64,000 nucleotides of DNA. Source: G025836975 sp040391135 (GTDB lineage: Bacteria > Pseudomonadota > Gammaproteobacteria > Burkholderiales > Burkholderiaceae_B). This document shows, in pieces, positions 17,327 through 26,337 of this stretch; position 1 is the stretch's first letter; each line of letters starts with the position of its first letter. Below the pieces are notes generated by a model. The model had not been told where the DNA came from. It saw nothing but the letters and a program-made list of their open reading frames with translations, and ran no database searches. Both the position numbers and the translations under genes were made by a program. The stretch is taken from positions 62,001-126,000 of the forward strand of contig JBEBYL010000004.1 in assembly GCA_040391135.1 (NCBI GenBank). Reading direction: 5' to 3'.

Positions 17327-18005
17327 GTCAAACAATAAAATAGTCCGTATGCCGGCAGCGCAGCAGATTCCTGGGATTATGTCAGAGATGCAGGTCGCTG
17401 CCGAGACTTTGCAGGAAATCGGTTGGGGCGTCAGCGTTTTCGGCAGCGCCCGCATCCGTCCAGATTCACCCTACTATGCATTAAGCGAAGACATCGGCGC
17501 CCGATTGGCCAAAGCCGGCCTGACCGTCATCGCCGGCGGCGGGCCGGGCATCATGGAGGCCGCCAACAAAGGCGCTTTCGAAGCCGGCGGCAACAGCGTG
17601 GGGCTCAATATCAAGCTGCCCCGCGAGGCCAGCAACAATCGTTATCAAACCCATAGCCTTACGTTCGATTACTTCTATTCACGAAAAGCCACATTTTTCA
17701 TGCATAGCGCCGCCTATATCGCCTTGCCGGGCGGCTTCGGCACGCTGGATGAGCTTTTCGAAGTCCTTACCCTGGTCCAGACGCGCAAGGTGCCCCCGGC
17801 GCCCATCATTCTGATCGGCACCGAATTCTGGTCCGGCCTTATAAGCTGGATAAAAAGCCACTTGCTGGCCAACCAGCTGATCGGCCCGCACGACCTGAAC
17901 CTGCTTACTCTTACCGACGATCTCGACCTTGTCATGGGGCAAATCGAAGAGTTCTGCCAACACTACGCCGAAGAACGCGATGCGGCGCCCGCCCTTCCGG
18001 AATAA
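17325..18005 (+). CDS. LOG-family protein (TIGR00730; possible cytokinin-type phosphoribohydrolase)
   Basis: Belongs to the Rossmann-fold family once called lysine decarboxylase-like; characterised members hydrolyse nucleoside 5'-monophosphates such as cytokinin ribotides or AMP. It has 226 residues. The nucleotide motif PGGFGTLDEL (residues 135-144) and GGGPGIMEAANKGAFEAGG near 71 are clear, and FDYFYSRKATFF precedes the motif as usual. The first ATG (17325) overlaps the polA start codon on the other strand; in-frame ATGs at 17349 and 17379 are alternatives, and the conserved part begins only at about residue 33. Role in this organism unknown. Confidence 0.88.
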   Translation: MSNNKIVRMPAAQQIPGIMSEMQVAAETLQEIGWGVSVFGSARIRPDSPYYALSEDIGARLAKAGLTVIAGGGPGIMEAANKGAFEAGGNSVGLNIKLPREASNNRYQTHSLTFDYFYSRKATFFMHSAAYIALPGGFGTLDELFEVLTLVQTRKVPPAPIILIGTEFWSGLISWIKSHLLANQLIGPHDLNLLTLTDDLDLVMGQIEEFCQHYAEERDAAPALPE

Positions 18006-18085
18006 TCCCGGCGCATACCCGGACCCGTGCGCGGGCATACAATTGATTATTCCGCTCCATCAATCCCTTACCCTGGAAGAATGAC

Positions 18086-19567
18086 ATGACCGCACAGCAG
18101 CTTCCTTTGAAATTGAACGACCCCAGCCTGTATAAAACCCGTTCCTACATCAACGGAACATGGGTGGACGCCAAGGACGGCGCCACGTTTGCGGTGGATA
18201 ATCCCGCCAACGGACGCATCATCGCGCAGGTCGCGAACCTGGGCGCGGACGAAGCGCAGGCCGCCATCGCCGCCGCCGACCGGGCCTACAAGGAATGGCG
18301 GGCGCGCACTGGCAAGGACCGGGCCGGCATCCTGCGCAAGTGGTTCGATCTGATCATTGCCAACACCGAAGACCTGGCCCAGCTGATGACGCTGGAACAA
18401 GGCAAGCCCATTGCCGAATCGCGCGGCGAGGTCGCCTACGGCGGCTCCTTCGTGGAATGGTTTGCCGAACAGGCCAAGCGCGTCAGCGGCGACATCATGG
18501 CCTCGCCCAACCGCGCCAACCGGATGCTGGTGATGCGCGAGCCCATAGGCGTGTGCGCCGCCATCACGCCCTGGAACTTCCCCAACGCCATGATCACCCG
18601 CAAGGTGGCGCCCGCGCTGGCCGCCGGCTGCACGGTCGTGCTCAAGCCGGCGGAACAGACGCCGCTTTCGGCCCTGGCGCTGGCCGAACTGGCCGAACGG
18701 GCCGGCATCCCGGCCGGGGTGCTCAATATCATCACGGCCGACAGCGACCAATCGATCGCCATCGGCAAAGTCCTGTGCGCCAGCCCCATCGTCAAGAAGG
18801 TGACCTTTACGGGTTCCACCGCGGTCGGCCGCATACTGATGCAGCAAAGCGCCCCGACCATCAAGAAGCTGTCGCTGGAACTGGGCGGGCACGCGCCTTT
18901 CATCGTATTCGATGACGCCGACCTGGATGCCGCCGTCGACGGCGCCATGATGGCGAAGTACCGCAACGCCGGCCAGACTTGCGTTTGCACTAATCGCATC
19001 TACGTGCATGAAGCCGTGTACGACAGCTTCATCGAGAAGTTCGCCGCGAAGGTCGGCGCCCTTGCGGTGGGCGATGGCTTTGCCGACAAAGTGACGCAAG
19101 GTCCGCTGATCGACGATGCGGCGATCGTAAAGGTAAAAGAGCATGTGAAGGACGCCATCGACAAGGGCGCCAAGGTCACGGTGGGCGGACAGGCCCATGC
19201 CTTGGGCGGACGCTTCTTCCAGCCGACCGTGCTGTCCAACATAAGCGAAGACATGCTGTGCATGAAAGAGGAAACCTTCGGGCCTCTTGCGCCCGTTGTA
19301 AAGTTCTCCGACGAAGACCATGTCATCGCGCTGGCCAACAACACCGAGTACGGCCTGGCTTCCTATTTCTACAGCCGCGACGTGACGCGCATCTTCCGCG
19401 TCGCTGAAGCGCTCGAATATGGCATGGTCGGCGTCAATACGGGCCTGATCTCGAACGAGGTCGCGCCCTTCGGCGGAGTCAAGCAATCGGGCCTGGGCCG
19501 CGAAGGCTCGGTTTACGGCATGGACGACTTCATGGAGCTCAAGTACGTCTGCCTGGGCGGGATGTAA
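18086..19567 (+). CDS. gabD: NAD(P)-dependent succinate-semialdehyde dehydrogenase
   Basis: Oxidises succinic semialdehyde to succinate, closing 4-aminobutyrate breakdown into the TCA cycle. It has 493 residues, the GabD length. Catalytic residues are Glu265 (LSLELGGHAPF) and Cys299 (NAGQTCVCTNR). The double cysteine Cys-Val-Cys is typical of GabD. TPWNFPNAMITRKVAPALAA and FTGSTAVGRIL bind the cofactor. It ends with PFGGVKQSGLGREGS. No GABA transaminase gene is near, so the exact aldehyde is assigned from family resemblance. Eighty bases after the LOG-family gene on the same strand. Confidence 0.92.
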   Translation: MTAQQLPLKLNDPSLYKTRSYINGTWVDAKDGATFAVDNPANGRIIAQVANLGADEAQAAIAAADRAYKEWRARTGKDRAGILRKWFDLIIANTEDLAQLMTLEQGKPIAESRGEVAYGGSFVEWFAEQAKRVSGDIMASPNRANRMLVMREPIGVCAAITPWNFPNAMITRKVAPALAAGCTVVLKPAEQTPLSALALAELAERAGIPAGVLNIITADSDQSIAIGKVLCASPIVKKVTFTGSTAVGRILMQQSAPTIKKLSLELGGHAPFIVFDDADLDAAVDGAMMAKYRNAGQTCVCTNRIYVHEAVYDSFIEKFAAKVGALAVGDGFADKVTQGPLIDDAAIVKVKEHVKDAIDKGAKVTVGGQAHALGGRFFQPTVLSNISEDMLCMKEETFGPLAPVVKFSDEDHVIALANNTEYGLASYFYSRDVTRIFRVAEALEYGMVGVNTGLISNEVAPFGGVKQSGLGREGSVYGMDDFMELKYVCLGGM

Positions 19568-19579
19568 GCCCATTCCCAT

Positions 19580-19619
19580 ATCAAACGTGCACTTTGTCGG
19601 CTTCGCGTTCACGTTTGAT
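19580..19619 (+). terminator. Inverted repeat after gabD, possible terminator
   Basis: ATCAAACGTG and CACGTTTGAT form a perfect 10-bp stem with a 20-base loop, 13 bases after the gabD stop codon. There is no following T-run, so termination is uncertain; it could also be a protein-binding palindrome. Confidence 0.35.
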
Positions 19620-19789
19620 CTAGAGCATTTTCGGTTCAAGTGCTTACGTGCTTGTTGGTTCTGCCGGGGCGATATTCAGTGATGGTTCAAGGTCCGTGTG
19701 GGGTGTTCCCTGACGCGAGCTTCTTGTGTGCGACGGTGCCACTATGGACTGCGGGGCGAATTCCGTGCAAGGTATGCTCTGACGCGTGC

Positions 19790-19939
19790 CGGGTGGCGGG
19801 AGCCGGCCTTGCTCCTCGTGCCCGGTTCGGCGCCCTGCGCGCCGAACGCCGCTGCGCCTGGCTCCTGCGCCCCTTCGGGCTGCGTTCGCCGACGGCTTGC
19901 TCGGCCCCGAAAGTCGCCGCGTCCGGCCCCCGCCACCCG
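19790..19939 (+). repeat. Palindromic intergenic element, A part, copy 2
   Basis: The arms at 19790-19806 and 19923-19939 pair over 16 of 17 positions. Between them lie the same blocks as in copy 1: TTGCTCCTCGTG, CCGGTTCGGCGCC, TGCGCGCCGAAC and GCTCGGCCCCGAAAGTCGCC, in the same order, with a divergent middle. TGACGCG also occurs twice before the left arm, echoing the direct repeat before copy 1. Confidence 0.7.
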
Positions 19940-19944
19940 ACCCG

Positions 19945-20185
19945 CTGCGGTGTTTTGCGTTTGCGGCGCCGCTGGGGCGGTTTTTGTGCTTGGCCTTTTT
20001 ATGTGGCGCTCGGTGCTGCTGGAAGGGGTCTTGCGCCGTTCCGGCCTCGCGCGCATGTTTGAGCCGGCCATCAGCCCACAGGCGGCTGATGGCCGGCGAG
20101 TTCGCGCCCGACCCCCGCGCAAAGCCGCTGCAAGGGAACCCCGAAGGGGCGCAGCGATCCAAGCCTGGCCCCTGCCCACCGGCTG
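19945..20185 (+). repeat. Palindromic intergenic element, B part, copy 2
   Basis: The spacer after the A part (CGCTGGGG(C/T)GG ... CTTGGC) matches the spacer between A and B in copy 1. The central stem is a perfect 14 bp (20063-20076 with 20084-20097), of wholly different sequence from the other copies. It is still flanked by GCGCATGTTTGA on the left and GAGTTCGCGCCCG on the right. GGGGTC/GACCCC (20025-20030 with 20110-20115) forms the next stem out. CGCAGCGA is at 20151-20158. The outer arm pair seen in copies 1 and 3 is not evident. Confidence 0.65.
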
Positions 20186-20244
20186 CGCCGGTTGTATGAG
20201 CGGTTGTATAAGCTAACTCCACACCTGAACCAGGAAATGCGCTA

Positions 20245-20273
20245 GAAAAAGCAAAGGCGCCCGAAGGCGCCTT
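20245..20273 (-). terminator. Intrinsic terminator of the rimP-typA operon
   Basis: Minus-strand AAGGCGCC and GGCGCCTT form a perfect 8-bp stem closed by a TTCG tetraloop and followed by TTGCTTTTT. It lies 29 bases after the typA stop codon. Confidence 0.85.
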
Positions 20274-20301
20274 GCAGACTGCTTTTCTTTACATCAAAAA
20301 A

Positions 20302-22122
20302 TCAAGCAGCATCCCTGGATGCGCGGCGACGCTCGTGCTCTTGCAGATAGCGCTTGCGCAGGCGTATGGACTTGGGCGTCACCTCGACCAATTCATCATC
20401 GCTGATGAACTCGACCGCGTATTCCAGCGTCAGCTGGATGGGCGGAACCAGGTCGATATGCTCGTCTTTCCCGGAAGAGCGGACGTTGGTCAGCTTCTTT
20501 TCCTTGATGGGATTGACCACCAGGTCGTTGTCGCGGCTATGGATGCCGATGATCATGCCCTCGTACAAAGGTTCCTGCGGGGATACGAACATGCGGCCGC
20601 GATCCTGCAGCTTCCACAAGGCATAGGCCACTGCCCCGCCCTCGTCCTGGCTGATGAGCACGCCGTTGCGGCGTTCGCCCACGCCGCCTTCGCGCATCGG
20701 CGCGTAGTCGTCGAAAATGTGGCTCATCAAACCCGTGCCGCGCGTCAGCGTCATGAATTCGCCCTGGAATCCGATCAGGCCGCGAGCGGGAATACGGTAT
20801 TCAAGGCGCGTACGGCCGCGGCCGTCGGCCTGCATGTCCTGCAGGTCGCCCTTGCGGCGTCCCAGCTCTTCCATGACGCCGCCCTGATGGGCGTCCTCGA
20901 GGTCGACGGTCAGCAGTTCGTAGGGCTCCAGCCGGACGCCGTTCTCTTCCTTGTACACCACGCGCGGACGCGACACAGCCAGCTCATAGCCCTCGCGGCG
21001 CATGTTTTCCAGCAATATGGTCAGGTGCAGTTCGCCGCGCCCGCACACTTCGAAGACCGTATCGTCGTCGGTGTCGTTCACGCGCAAGGCCACATTGGAC
21101 TTCAGCTCGCGGTCCAGGCGGTCGCGCAGTTGGCGGCTGGTCACGAACTTGCCTTCGCGGCCGGCCAGCGGCGACGTGTTCACCATGAAGTTCATGGTCA
21201 GGGTGGGCTCGTCGATGCGCAGCATGGGCAGCGCTTCCGGATTGGCCGGGTCCACGATGGTGCAGCCAATGCCGATATCTTCGATGCCGTTGATCAGCAC
21301 GATATCGCCGGCCTGGGCTTCCTCGACCTGTTCGCGCTCCAGCCCCTTGAACTTCAGGACCTGATTGATGCGGCCCTTGATGGGCTGGCCGTCGGGACCG
21401 AACTTGACCACGACATCCTGTGCCGCGCGCAAGCGCCCGCGGTTGATGCGGCCCACGCCTATCTTGCCGACGTAGGTGTTGTAGTCCAACGAAATGACCT
21501 GCATCTGCAAGGGGCCGTCGGGATCGTCCTCGCGCTGCGGCACATGCTTGAGTATGGCGTCGAACAAAGGCCGCATGTCGCCTTCGCGCACGTCTTCGGT
21601 CAAGCCCGAATAGCCGGCCAGACCGGATGCGTAGATGACCGGGAAATCCAGCTGTTCTTCGGTCGCGCCCAGCTTGTCGAACAGGTCGAACGTGGCGTTG
21701 ATGACGAAGTCGGGACGCGCGCCGGGACGGTCGATCTTGTTGACCACGACGATGGGCTTCAAGCCCAGCGCCAGGGCCTTGCGGGTCACGAAGCGGGTCT
21801 GAGGCATGGGGCCTTCGACCGCATCGACCAGCAGCACCACGCCATCGACCATGGACAGCACCCGCTCCACTTCGCCGCCGAAGTCGGCGTGTCCCGGGGT
21901 ATCGATGATGTTGATGTGCGTGCCTTCGTACTGCACCGAGCAGTTCTTGGCCAGAATGGTGATCCCGCGTTCTTTCTCAATGTCGCCGGAGTCCATGACC
22001 CGCTCGGAAATGTGCTGGTTGTCGCGGAAGGTTCCGGACTGGCGCAGCAACTGATCGACAAGTGTGGTTTTACCGTGATCGACGTGGGCAATAATTGCCA
22101 CATTGCGCAAAGCGCGATTCAT
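20302..22122 (-). CDS. typA: Ribosome-associated GTPase TypA/BipA
   Basis: Translational GTPase that binds ribosomes and supports 50S assembly and growth under cold or other stress. It has 606 residues, the family length. G-motifs: AHVDHGKTTLVDQLL near residue 12, DTPGHADFGGEVERVL near 75, NKIDRPGARPDF near 129. The C-terminal BipA-specific region includes GRGELHLTILLENMRREGYE and RGLIGFQGEFMTLTRGTG. It ends in a basic tail (RLRKRYLQEHERRRASRDAA). Its ATG overlaps the truB stop codon as ATGA, so translation is probably coupled. Last gene of the rimP operon. Confidence 0.97.
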   Translation of the reverse strand: MNRALRNVAIIAHVDHGKTTLVDQLLRQSGTFRDNQHISERVMDSGDIEKERGITILAKNCSVQYEGTHINIIDTPGHADFGGEVERVLSMVDGVVLLVDAVEGPMPQTRFVTRKALALGLKPIVVVNKIDRPGARPDFVINATFDLFDKLGATEEQLDFPVIYASGLAGYSGLTEDVREGDMRPLFDAILKHVPQREDDPDGPLQMQVISLDYNTYVGKIGVGRINRGRLRAAQDVVVKFGPDGQPIKGRINQVLKFKGLEREQVEEAQAGDIVLINGIEDIGIGCTIVDPANPEALPMLRIDEPTLTMNFMVNTSPLAGREGKFVTSRQLRDRLDRELKSNVALRVNDTDDDTVFEVCGRGELHLTILLENMRREGYELAVSRPRVVYKEENGVRLEPYELLTVDLEDAHQGGVMEELGRRKGDLQDMQADGRGRTRLEYRIPARGLIGFQGEFMTLTRGTGLMSHIFDDYAPMREGGVGERRNGVLISQDEGGAVAYALWKLQDRGRMFVSPQEPLYEGMIIGIHSRDNDLVVNPIKEKKLTNVRSSGKDEHIDLVPPIQLTLEYAVEFISDDELVEVTPKSIRLRKRYLQEHERRRASRDAA

Positions 22123-22877
22123 AATTCTTCATCCTTTTGTTTGGTGGTTGCTGGCAATAGGCCGGCGGGCAAGGCATCGAGTGCGATTAAAGTGGTTTGA
22201 GGCGCGGGCATGGCTTGCAACGCATCCAGTCCGATGGCGTCGTCCAGCCTGAACGGCCCGACGCTGGTGCGCCGCAAAGCCTTCAAGTGAGCGCCGCAAC
22301 CCAACCGGCGGCCAATGTCCTGAGCCAAGGTGCGTATATACGTACCCTTGCTGCACTGAACCGCAATTTCCGCCTCAAGCCCGTCAAGGCTCAAGAGTTC
22401 CAGTTTGTGAATAGTGATCTTCCTGGCAGGCCTGTCCAACTCTATTCCCTGACGCGCGTACTCATAGAGCGGCTTGCCGTCGCGTTTCAGGGCCGAATAC
22501 ATCGGCGGTATCTGTTCGATCTCGCCACGGAATTCCTCCAGCGCCTTCTCCAGCTCGGCGCGCTCGACGCCGCCGAACCCTTCGGCTGCCTGCGTGACGA
22601 TATTTCCGGTCAGGTCGCCCGTATCGGTTTCCTCGCCGAAGCGCAAAGTGGCTGTATAGCCCTTGTCCGCCTCCAGCATATAACTGGATATTTTAGTCGC
22701 CCGGCCCAGGCAACAGACCAGCAGGCCGGTGGCGAATGGATCCAGCGTGCCGGTATGTCCGGCCTTGCGCGCATCCAGCGTGCGCTTGGCTCGCTGCAGG
22801 GCGTGATTGCTGGACAAACCTTCTGGTTTGTCCAGCAACAGGACACCATCGAGCATCTGCCCGCGTCGGGAAGCCAT
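22119..22877 (-). CDS. truB: tRNA pseudouridine55 synthase
   Basis: Converts U55 in the T-loop of tRNAs to pseudouridine and also acts as a tRNA folding chaperone. It has 252 residues, slightly short relative to E. coli because the C-terminal PUA-like part is reduced. The catalytic aspartate is Asp46 in AGHTGTLDPFATGLL; GVLLLDKPEGLSSN opens the catalytic domain and KGTYIRTLAQDIGRRLGCGAH is the tRNA-binding segment. It lies between rbfA and typA, the usual order, 32 bases after the rbfA stop codon. Confidence 0.97.
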   Translation of the reverse strand: MASRRGQMLDGVLLLDKPEGLSSNHALQRAKRTLDARKAGHTGTLDPFATGLLVCCLGRATKISSYMLEADKGYTATLRFGEETDTGDLTGNIVTQAAEGFGGVERAELEKALEEFRGEIEQIPPMYSALKRDGKPLYEYARQGIELDRPARKITIHKLELLSLDGLEAEIAVQCSKGTYIRTLAQDIGRRLGCGAHLKALRRTSVGPFRLDDAIGLDALQAMPAPQTTLIALDALPAGLLPATTKQKDEEL

Positions 22878-22909
22878 CGTTTAAAGTTCCATGCAAAAAC
22901 GACAGCCTC

Positions 22910-23320
22910 TTAGGGCTGCTCGTCGGGGTCCTCGGGCTCCGAGGGCTTGAAGGGTTCGGCCTGGGGGCGATTGGCCCGGTCGATGAGTTGCGACAGTTCG
23001 ATGCCACGCACGACCTGGTCGTCGTGGATGAAGCGCAGGGTCGGTACGGTATGAATGTGCAGCAGCTTGAACAACAGGGAGTGCAGCCAGCCCGCTTTCT
23101 CGGCCAGCGCCGCGGTCGCCGCTTCGGGCTCGGCGCCCATGACCGTGAAATACACCTTGGCATGGGCGTAATCGGCCGACAGCTCGACGCCGGTAAGCGT
23201 GATCAAGCCGGCGCGGGAGACGTCGAGCTCGCGCTGTATCAGGCCGGCCAGATCTTTTTGTATCTGGTCGGCCAGCCGGGTGTTGCGACCCGGATTGGGC
23301 TTGGATTTATGACGGCCCAT
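22910..23320 (-). CDS. rbfA: 30S ribosome-binding factor RbfA
   Basis: Single KH-domain factor that binds immature 30S subunits during 16S rRNA 5'-end maturation. It has 136 residues. Family marks are RLADQIQKDLAGLIQREL near residue 15, TLTGVELSADYAHAKVYFTV, and the C-terminal PTLRFIHDDQVVRGIELSQL. A charged tail (QAEPFKPSEPEDPDEQP) follows the fold. It starts 2 bases after the infB stop codon, in the conserved infB-rbfA-truB order. Confidence 0.97.
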   Translation of the reverse strand: MGRHKSKPNPGRNTRLADQIQKDLAGLIQRELDVSRAGLITLTGVELSADYAHAKVYFTVMGAEPEAATAALAEKAGWLHSLLFKLLHIHTVPTLRFIHDDQVVRGIELSQLIDRANRPQAEPFKPSEPEDPDEQP

Positions 23321-23322
23321 GA

Positions 23323-26271
23323 TTACAGTGTCCGGGCGATTTCTTTGATTTCAAAGATTTCAAGCTGGTCGCCGACTTCGATGTCGTTATTGCCTTTGAG
23401 GGTAATGCCGCAATCAAAACCGGCCTTGACTTCCTTGACGTCGTCCTTGAAACGGCGCAGCGAGTCGATCCAGCCGCTCCAGTGAACCACATGGTTGCGC
23501 AGCAGGCGAACCTGCGAATCGCGGCGCACCACGCCGTCCAGCACCATGCAGCCGGCGATATTGCCCACGCGCGACAGGCTGTAGACCTCGCGGATCTCGA
23601 CCATGCCGATGACCTCTTCGCGCTTCTCGGGAGCCAGCATGCCGGACATGGCATTGCGCACGTCGTCCACCGCATCGTAAATGATGTTGTAGTAGCGCAG
23701 GTCGATGCCGTTGTTTTCGGCCAGCTTCTTCGCGCTTTGTTCGGCGCGCACGTTGAAACCGATCACCACGGCATGCGATGCAATCGCCAGGTTGACGTCG
23801 CTTTCGGAGATACCGCCCACGGCCGCATGCACGACCTGTACGCGGACTTCGTCGGTGGACAGCTTGGTCAAGGAGGAGACCAAAGCCTCCTGCGAACCCT
23901 GCACGTCGGTCTTGACGATGAGCGCCAGTGTCTGCGTGCCTTCGCCAATGTTGTCGAACATGGATTCCAGCTTGGCCGCCTGCTGGCGCGCCAGCTTGAC
24001 GTCGCGGAACTTGCCCTGGCGGAACAAGGCGATTTCACGCGCCTTGCGCTCATCGACCATGGCGATGACCTCGTCGCCCGCCGCCGGAACCTCGGTAAGA
24101 CCCTGGATTTCGACCGGCGTCGAAGGCCCGGCACTGGCCACCGGCTTGCCGTTTTCGTTCAGCATGGCCCGGACGCGGCCGAAGCTTGCGCCCGCCAGCA
24201 CCGCGTCGCCGCGATTGAGCGTGCCGCTCTGGACCAGGATGGTGGCCACGGGACCGCGGCCCTTGTCCAGGCGCGCTTCGATGACGATACCCTTGGCAGG
24301 CGCATCGACCGGAGACGTGAGTTCGAGGATTTCGGCCTGCAGCAGAACGTTTTCCAGCAAAGCATCGATGCCTTCGCCCGTCTTGGCGGACACGCCGACG
24401 AAGGGAACGTCGCCGCCGTATTCTTCGGGAACGACTTCTTCAGCCACCAATTCCTGCTTGACGCGCTCGGGATTGCCATCGGGCTTGTCGATCTTGGTGA
24501 TCGCCACGACCAGCGGCACGCCGGCCGCCTTCGCGTGGTGTATGGCTTCCTTGGTTTGCGGCATCACGCCGTCGTCGGAAGCCACCACCAGAATCACGAT
24601 ATCGGTGGCCTGGGCGCCGCGGGCACGCATAGCGGTAAACGCTTCGTGGCCCGGGGTGTCCAGGAAGGTCACCATGCCGCGATCGGTCTTGACGTTGTAG
24701 GCGCCGATATGCTGCGTAATGCCGCCGGCTTCGCCGGACGCAACCTTGGTGCGGCGAATATAGTCCAGCAGCGAAGTCTTGCCGTGATCGACGTGGCCCA
24801 TCACGGTAACGACCGGCGCACGGGGCAGGGCTTCGGCCTCGGGGCCTTCGGCGATCTCCAGGAAAGCCTCGGGATCGTCCAGCTTGGCGGCGATGGCGGT
24901 ATGGCCCAATTCCTCGACCACGATCATGGCCGTTTCCTGGTCCAGCACCTGGTTGATGGTAACCATCTGCCCAAGCTTCATCAGATGCTTGATGACCTCG
25001 GCGGCCTTGACCGACATCTTGTGAGCCAGATCGGCCACCGAGATGGTTTCAGGCACATGGACTTCGCGTGCGATGAATTCCGCCGGCTGCTGCTCTTTGC
25101 GCTCTGGCTGGGCATTGCGGCCGCGGCCTCGGGCATTGCCGCCCTTCGCGCCCTTGCCGGCTTTGCCACCGGCGCGCCAGCCGTCGCGGCTGGGGCTTGC
25201 CGGAGGCGCATCGGCCTTGGCGGCGGGTTTTTTGCGGCCGCTGTCGTCGGTCCAGGAGGACGAGACTTCGGATGCCTTGATGACTTTCTTGTCGCCTGTG
25301 GCAACCTTGCCGTCCTTTTTGGCGCCCTTGGCGCCGGCGGGCTTATGCAAGGTACCGGAAATACCGCCGGCTTCGGGCTCGGGAGCCTTCAGCACCTTGC
25401 GGGGGCGGTTGAGCATTTCACGCAAGGCGGCGGCTTCCGCTTCGGCGGCGCGGCGGGCGCGCTCGCGCTCTTCGTCCACGGCGGGCTCGGCGACGACGCG
25501 CCTGGCGGCGGTCTTGGCCGGACGGGCGGCGCTCTTGGCGGCCTGCTTGCCGCTCTCGGCGGCGACATCCGGGGTCTGCTCGGACGCGGCGTCGGCGCTT
25601 TTCGGGGCCGGCGCGGAATCGTCAGTCTTGGTGGCGTCGGCCTGAACCGCCGCGGGCTCGTCTTGGACGGCGGGCTCGGCAGCCTCGGGCTGCTCGGGAG
25701 CTTGCGGCGCCTCGTCGGCAATCGGCGCGGGTGCGGCGGCCTGTTCCTGGGCTTGCGGCTCAGCAGCGCTTTCGGATGCAGGCTCGGCCGGCACGGCCGG
25801 AGGCTCCGTCGCATCCACGGATTCCGAAACCGGGGCGGCTTCGCGGTCGGGAGTGTGATCGGGCTCGATGCGCGGAGCGCTTTCGGGCGCGGCAACCGGC
25901 GCCGGCGCTTCCACTGGCGGAGCTTCTATCGCGGGCTCCACCACATCGGCCTTGGCCTCGGCAACCAATTCGGCAGGATCGCGCTTGACGAACACGCGTT
26001 TCTTTCGCACTTCAACCTGAATCGTACGCGATCGACCAGAGCCGTCGGCCTGCCGGATTTCGGAGGTTTGACGGCGAGTCAGGGTAATTTTCTTGCCCTC
26101 GCTCCCGCCATGGGCGCGGCGCAACGACTCAAGGAGTTTCGCCTTGTCCGCGTCGGTGACGGCATCGTCAACCGACTTGAGTTCAACGCCGGCGGAACGT
26201 AACTGCTCCAGCAGTACGTTCGCAGGCATTTTCAGTTCAACAGCGAACTGGGCGACGGTGTTACTCGGCAT
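23323..26271 (-). CDS. infB: Translation initiation factor IF-2
   Basis: GTPase that brings fMet-tRNA to the 30S initiation complex. It has 982 residues, longer than the E. coli protein (890). An N-terminal IF2_N domain (about 1-50, VAQFAVELKMPANVLLEQL) is followed by a long Ala/Pro/Glu-rich linker (about 100-380). A second IF2_N region comes near residue 400 (ISVADLAHKMSVKAAEVIKH). GTPase motifs are VTVMGHVDHGKTSLLDYI near 487, FLDTPGHEAFTAMRARG and TKIDKPDGN. The C-terminal domains end in GDQLEIFEIKEIARTL. It lies 66 bases after nusA. Confidence 0.98.
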   Translation of the reverse strand: MPSNTVAQFAVELKMPANVLLEQLRSAGVELKSVDDAVTDADKAKLLESLRRAHGGSEGKKITLTRRQTSEIRQADGSGRSRTIQVEVRKKRVFVKRDPAELVAEAKADVVEPAIEAPPVEAPAPVAAPESAPRIEPDHTPDREAAPVSESVDATEPPAVPAEPASESAAEPQAQEQAAAPAPIADEAPQAPEQPEAAEPAVQDEPAAVQADATKTDDSAPAPKSADAASEQTPDVAAESGKQAAKSAARPAKTAARRVVAEPAVDEERERARRAAEAEAAALREMLNRPRKVLKAPEPEAGGISGTLHKPAGAKGAKKDGKVATGDKKVIKASEVSSSWTDDSGRKKPAAKADAPPASPSRDGWRAGGKAGKGAKGGNARGRGRNAQPERKEQQPAEFIAREVHVPETISVADLAHKMSVKAAEVIKHLMKLGQMVTINQVLDQETAMIVVEELGHTAIAAKLDDPEAFLEIAEGPEAEALPRAPVVTVMGHVDHGKTSLLDYIRRTKVASGEAGGITQHIGAYNVKTDRGMVTFLDTPGHEAFTAMRARGAQATDIVILVVASDDGVMPQTKEAIHHAKAAGVPLVVAITKIDKPDGNPERVKQELVAEEVVPEEYGGDVPFVGVSAKTGEGIDALLENVLLQAEILELTSPVDAPAKGIVIEARLDKGRGPVATILVQSGTLNRGDAVLAGASFGRVRAMLNENGKPVASAGPSTPVEIQGLTEVPAAGDEVIAMVDERKAREIALFRQGKFRDVKLARQQAAKLESMFDNIGEGTQTLALIVKTDVQGSQEALVSSLTKLSTDEVRVQVVHAAVGGISESDVNLAIASHAVVIGFNVRAEQSAKKLAENNGIDLRYYNIIYDAVDDVRNAMSGMLAPEKREEVIGMVEIREVYSLSRVGNIAGCMVLDGVVRRDSQVRLLRNHVVHWSGWIDSLRRFKDDVKEVKAGFDCGITLKGNNDIEVGDQLEIFEIKEIARTL

Positions 26272-26337
26272 TCGACTCTCTCTTGCTTACTACAACTATT
26301 TTTCAATAAACACACCCTGGCTCATGCATCACGAGTG

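Noticed and set aside
19640..20222. Several overlapping frames in the gabD-typA gap
   Set aside because: They coincide with the repeat copy, differ between strands and carry no recognisable domain.
20272..22200. Long plus-strand reading frame opposite typA
   Set aside because: It lies entirely antisense to an unmistakable typA gene; high GC keeps opposite frames open. Its translation is His/Gln-rich and resembles no family.
23482..26202. 900-codon plus-strand frame opposite infB
   Set aside because: Antisense shadow of IF-2 caused by GC-rich codon bias; no ribosome-binding site or domain.
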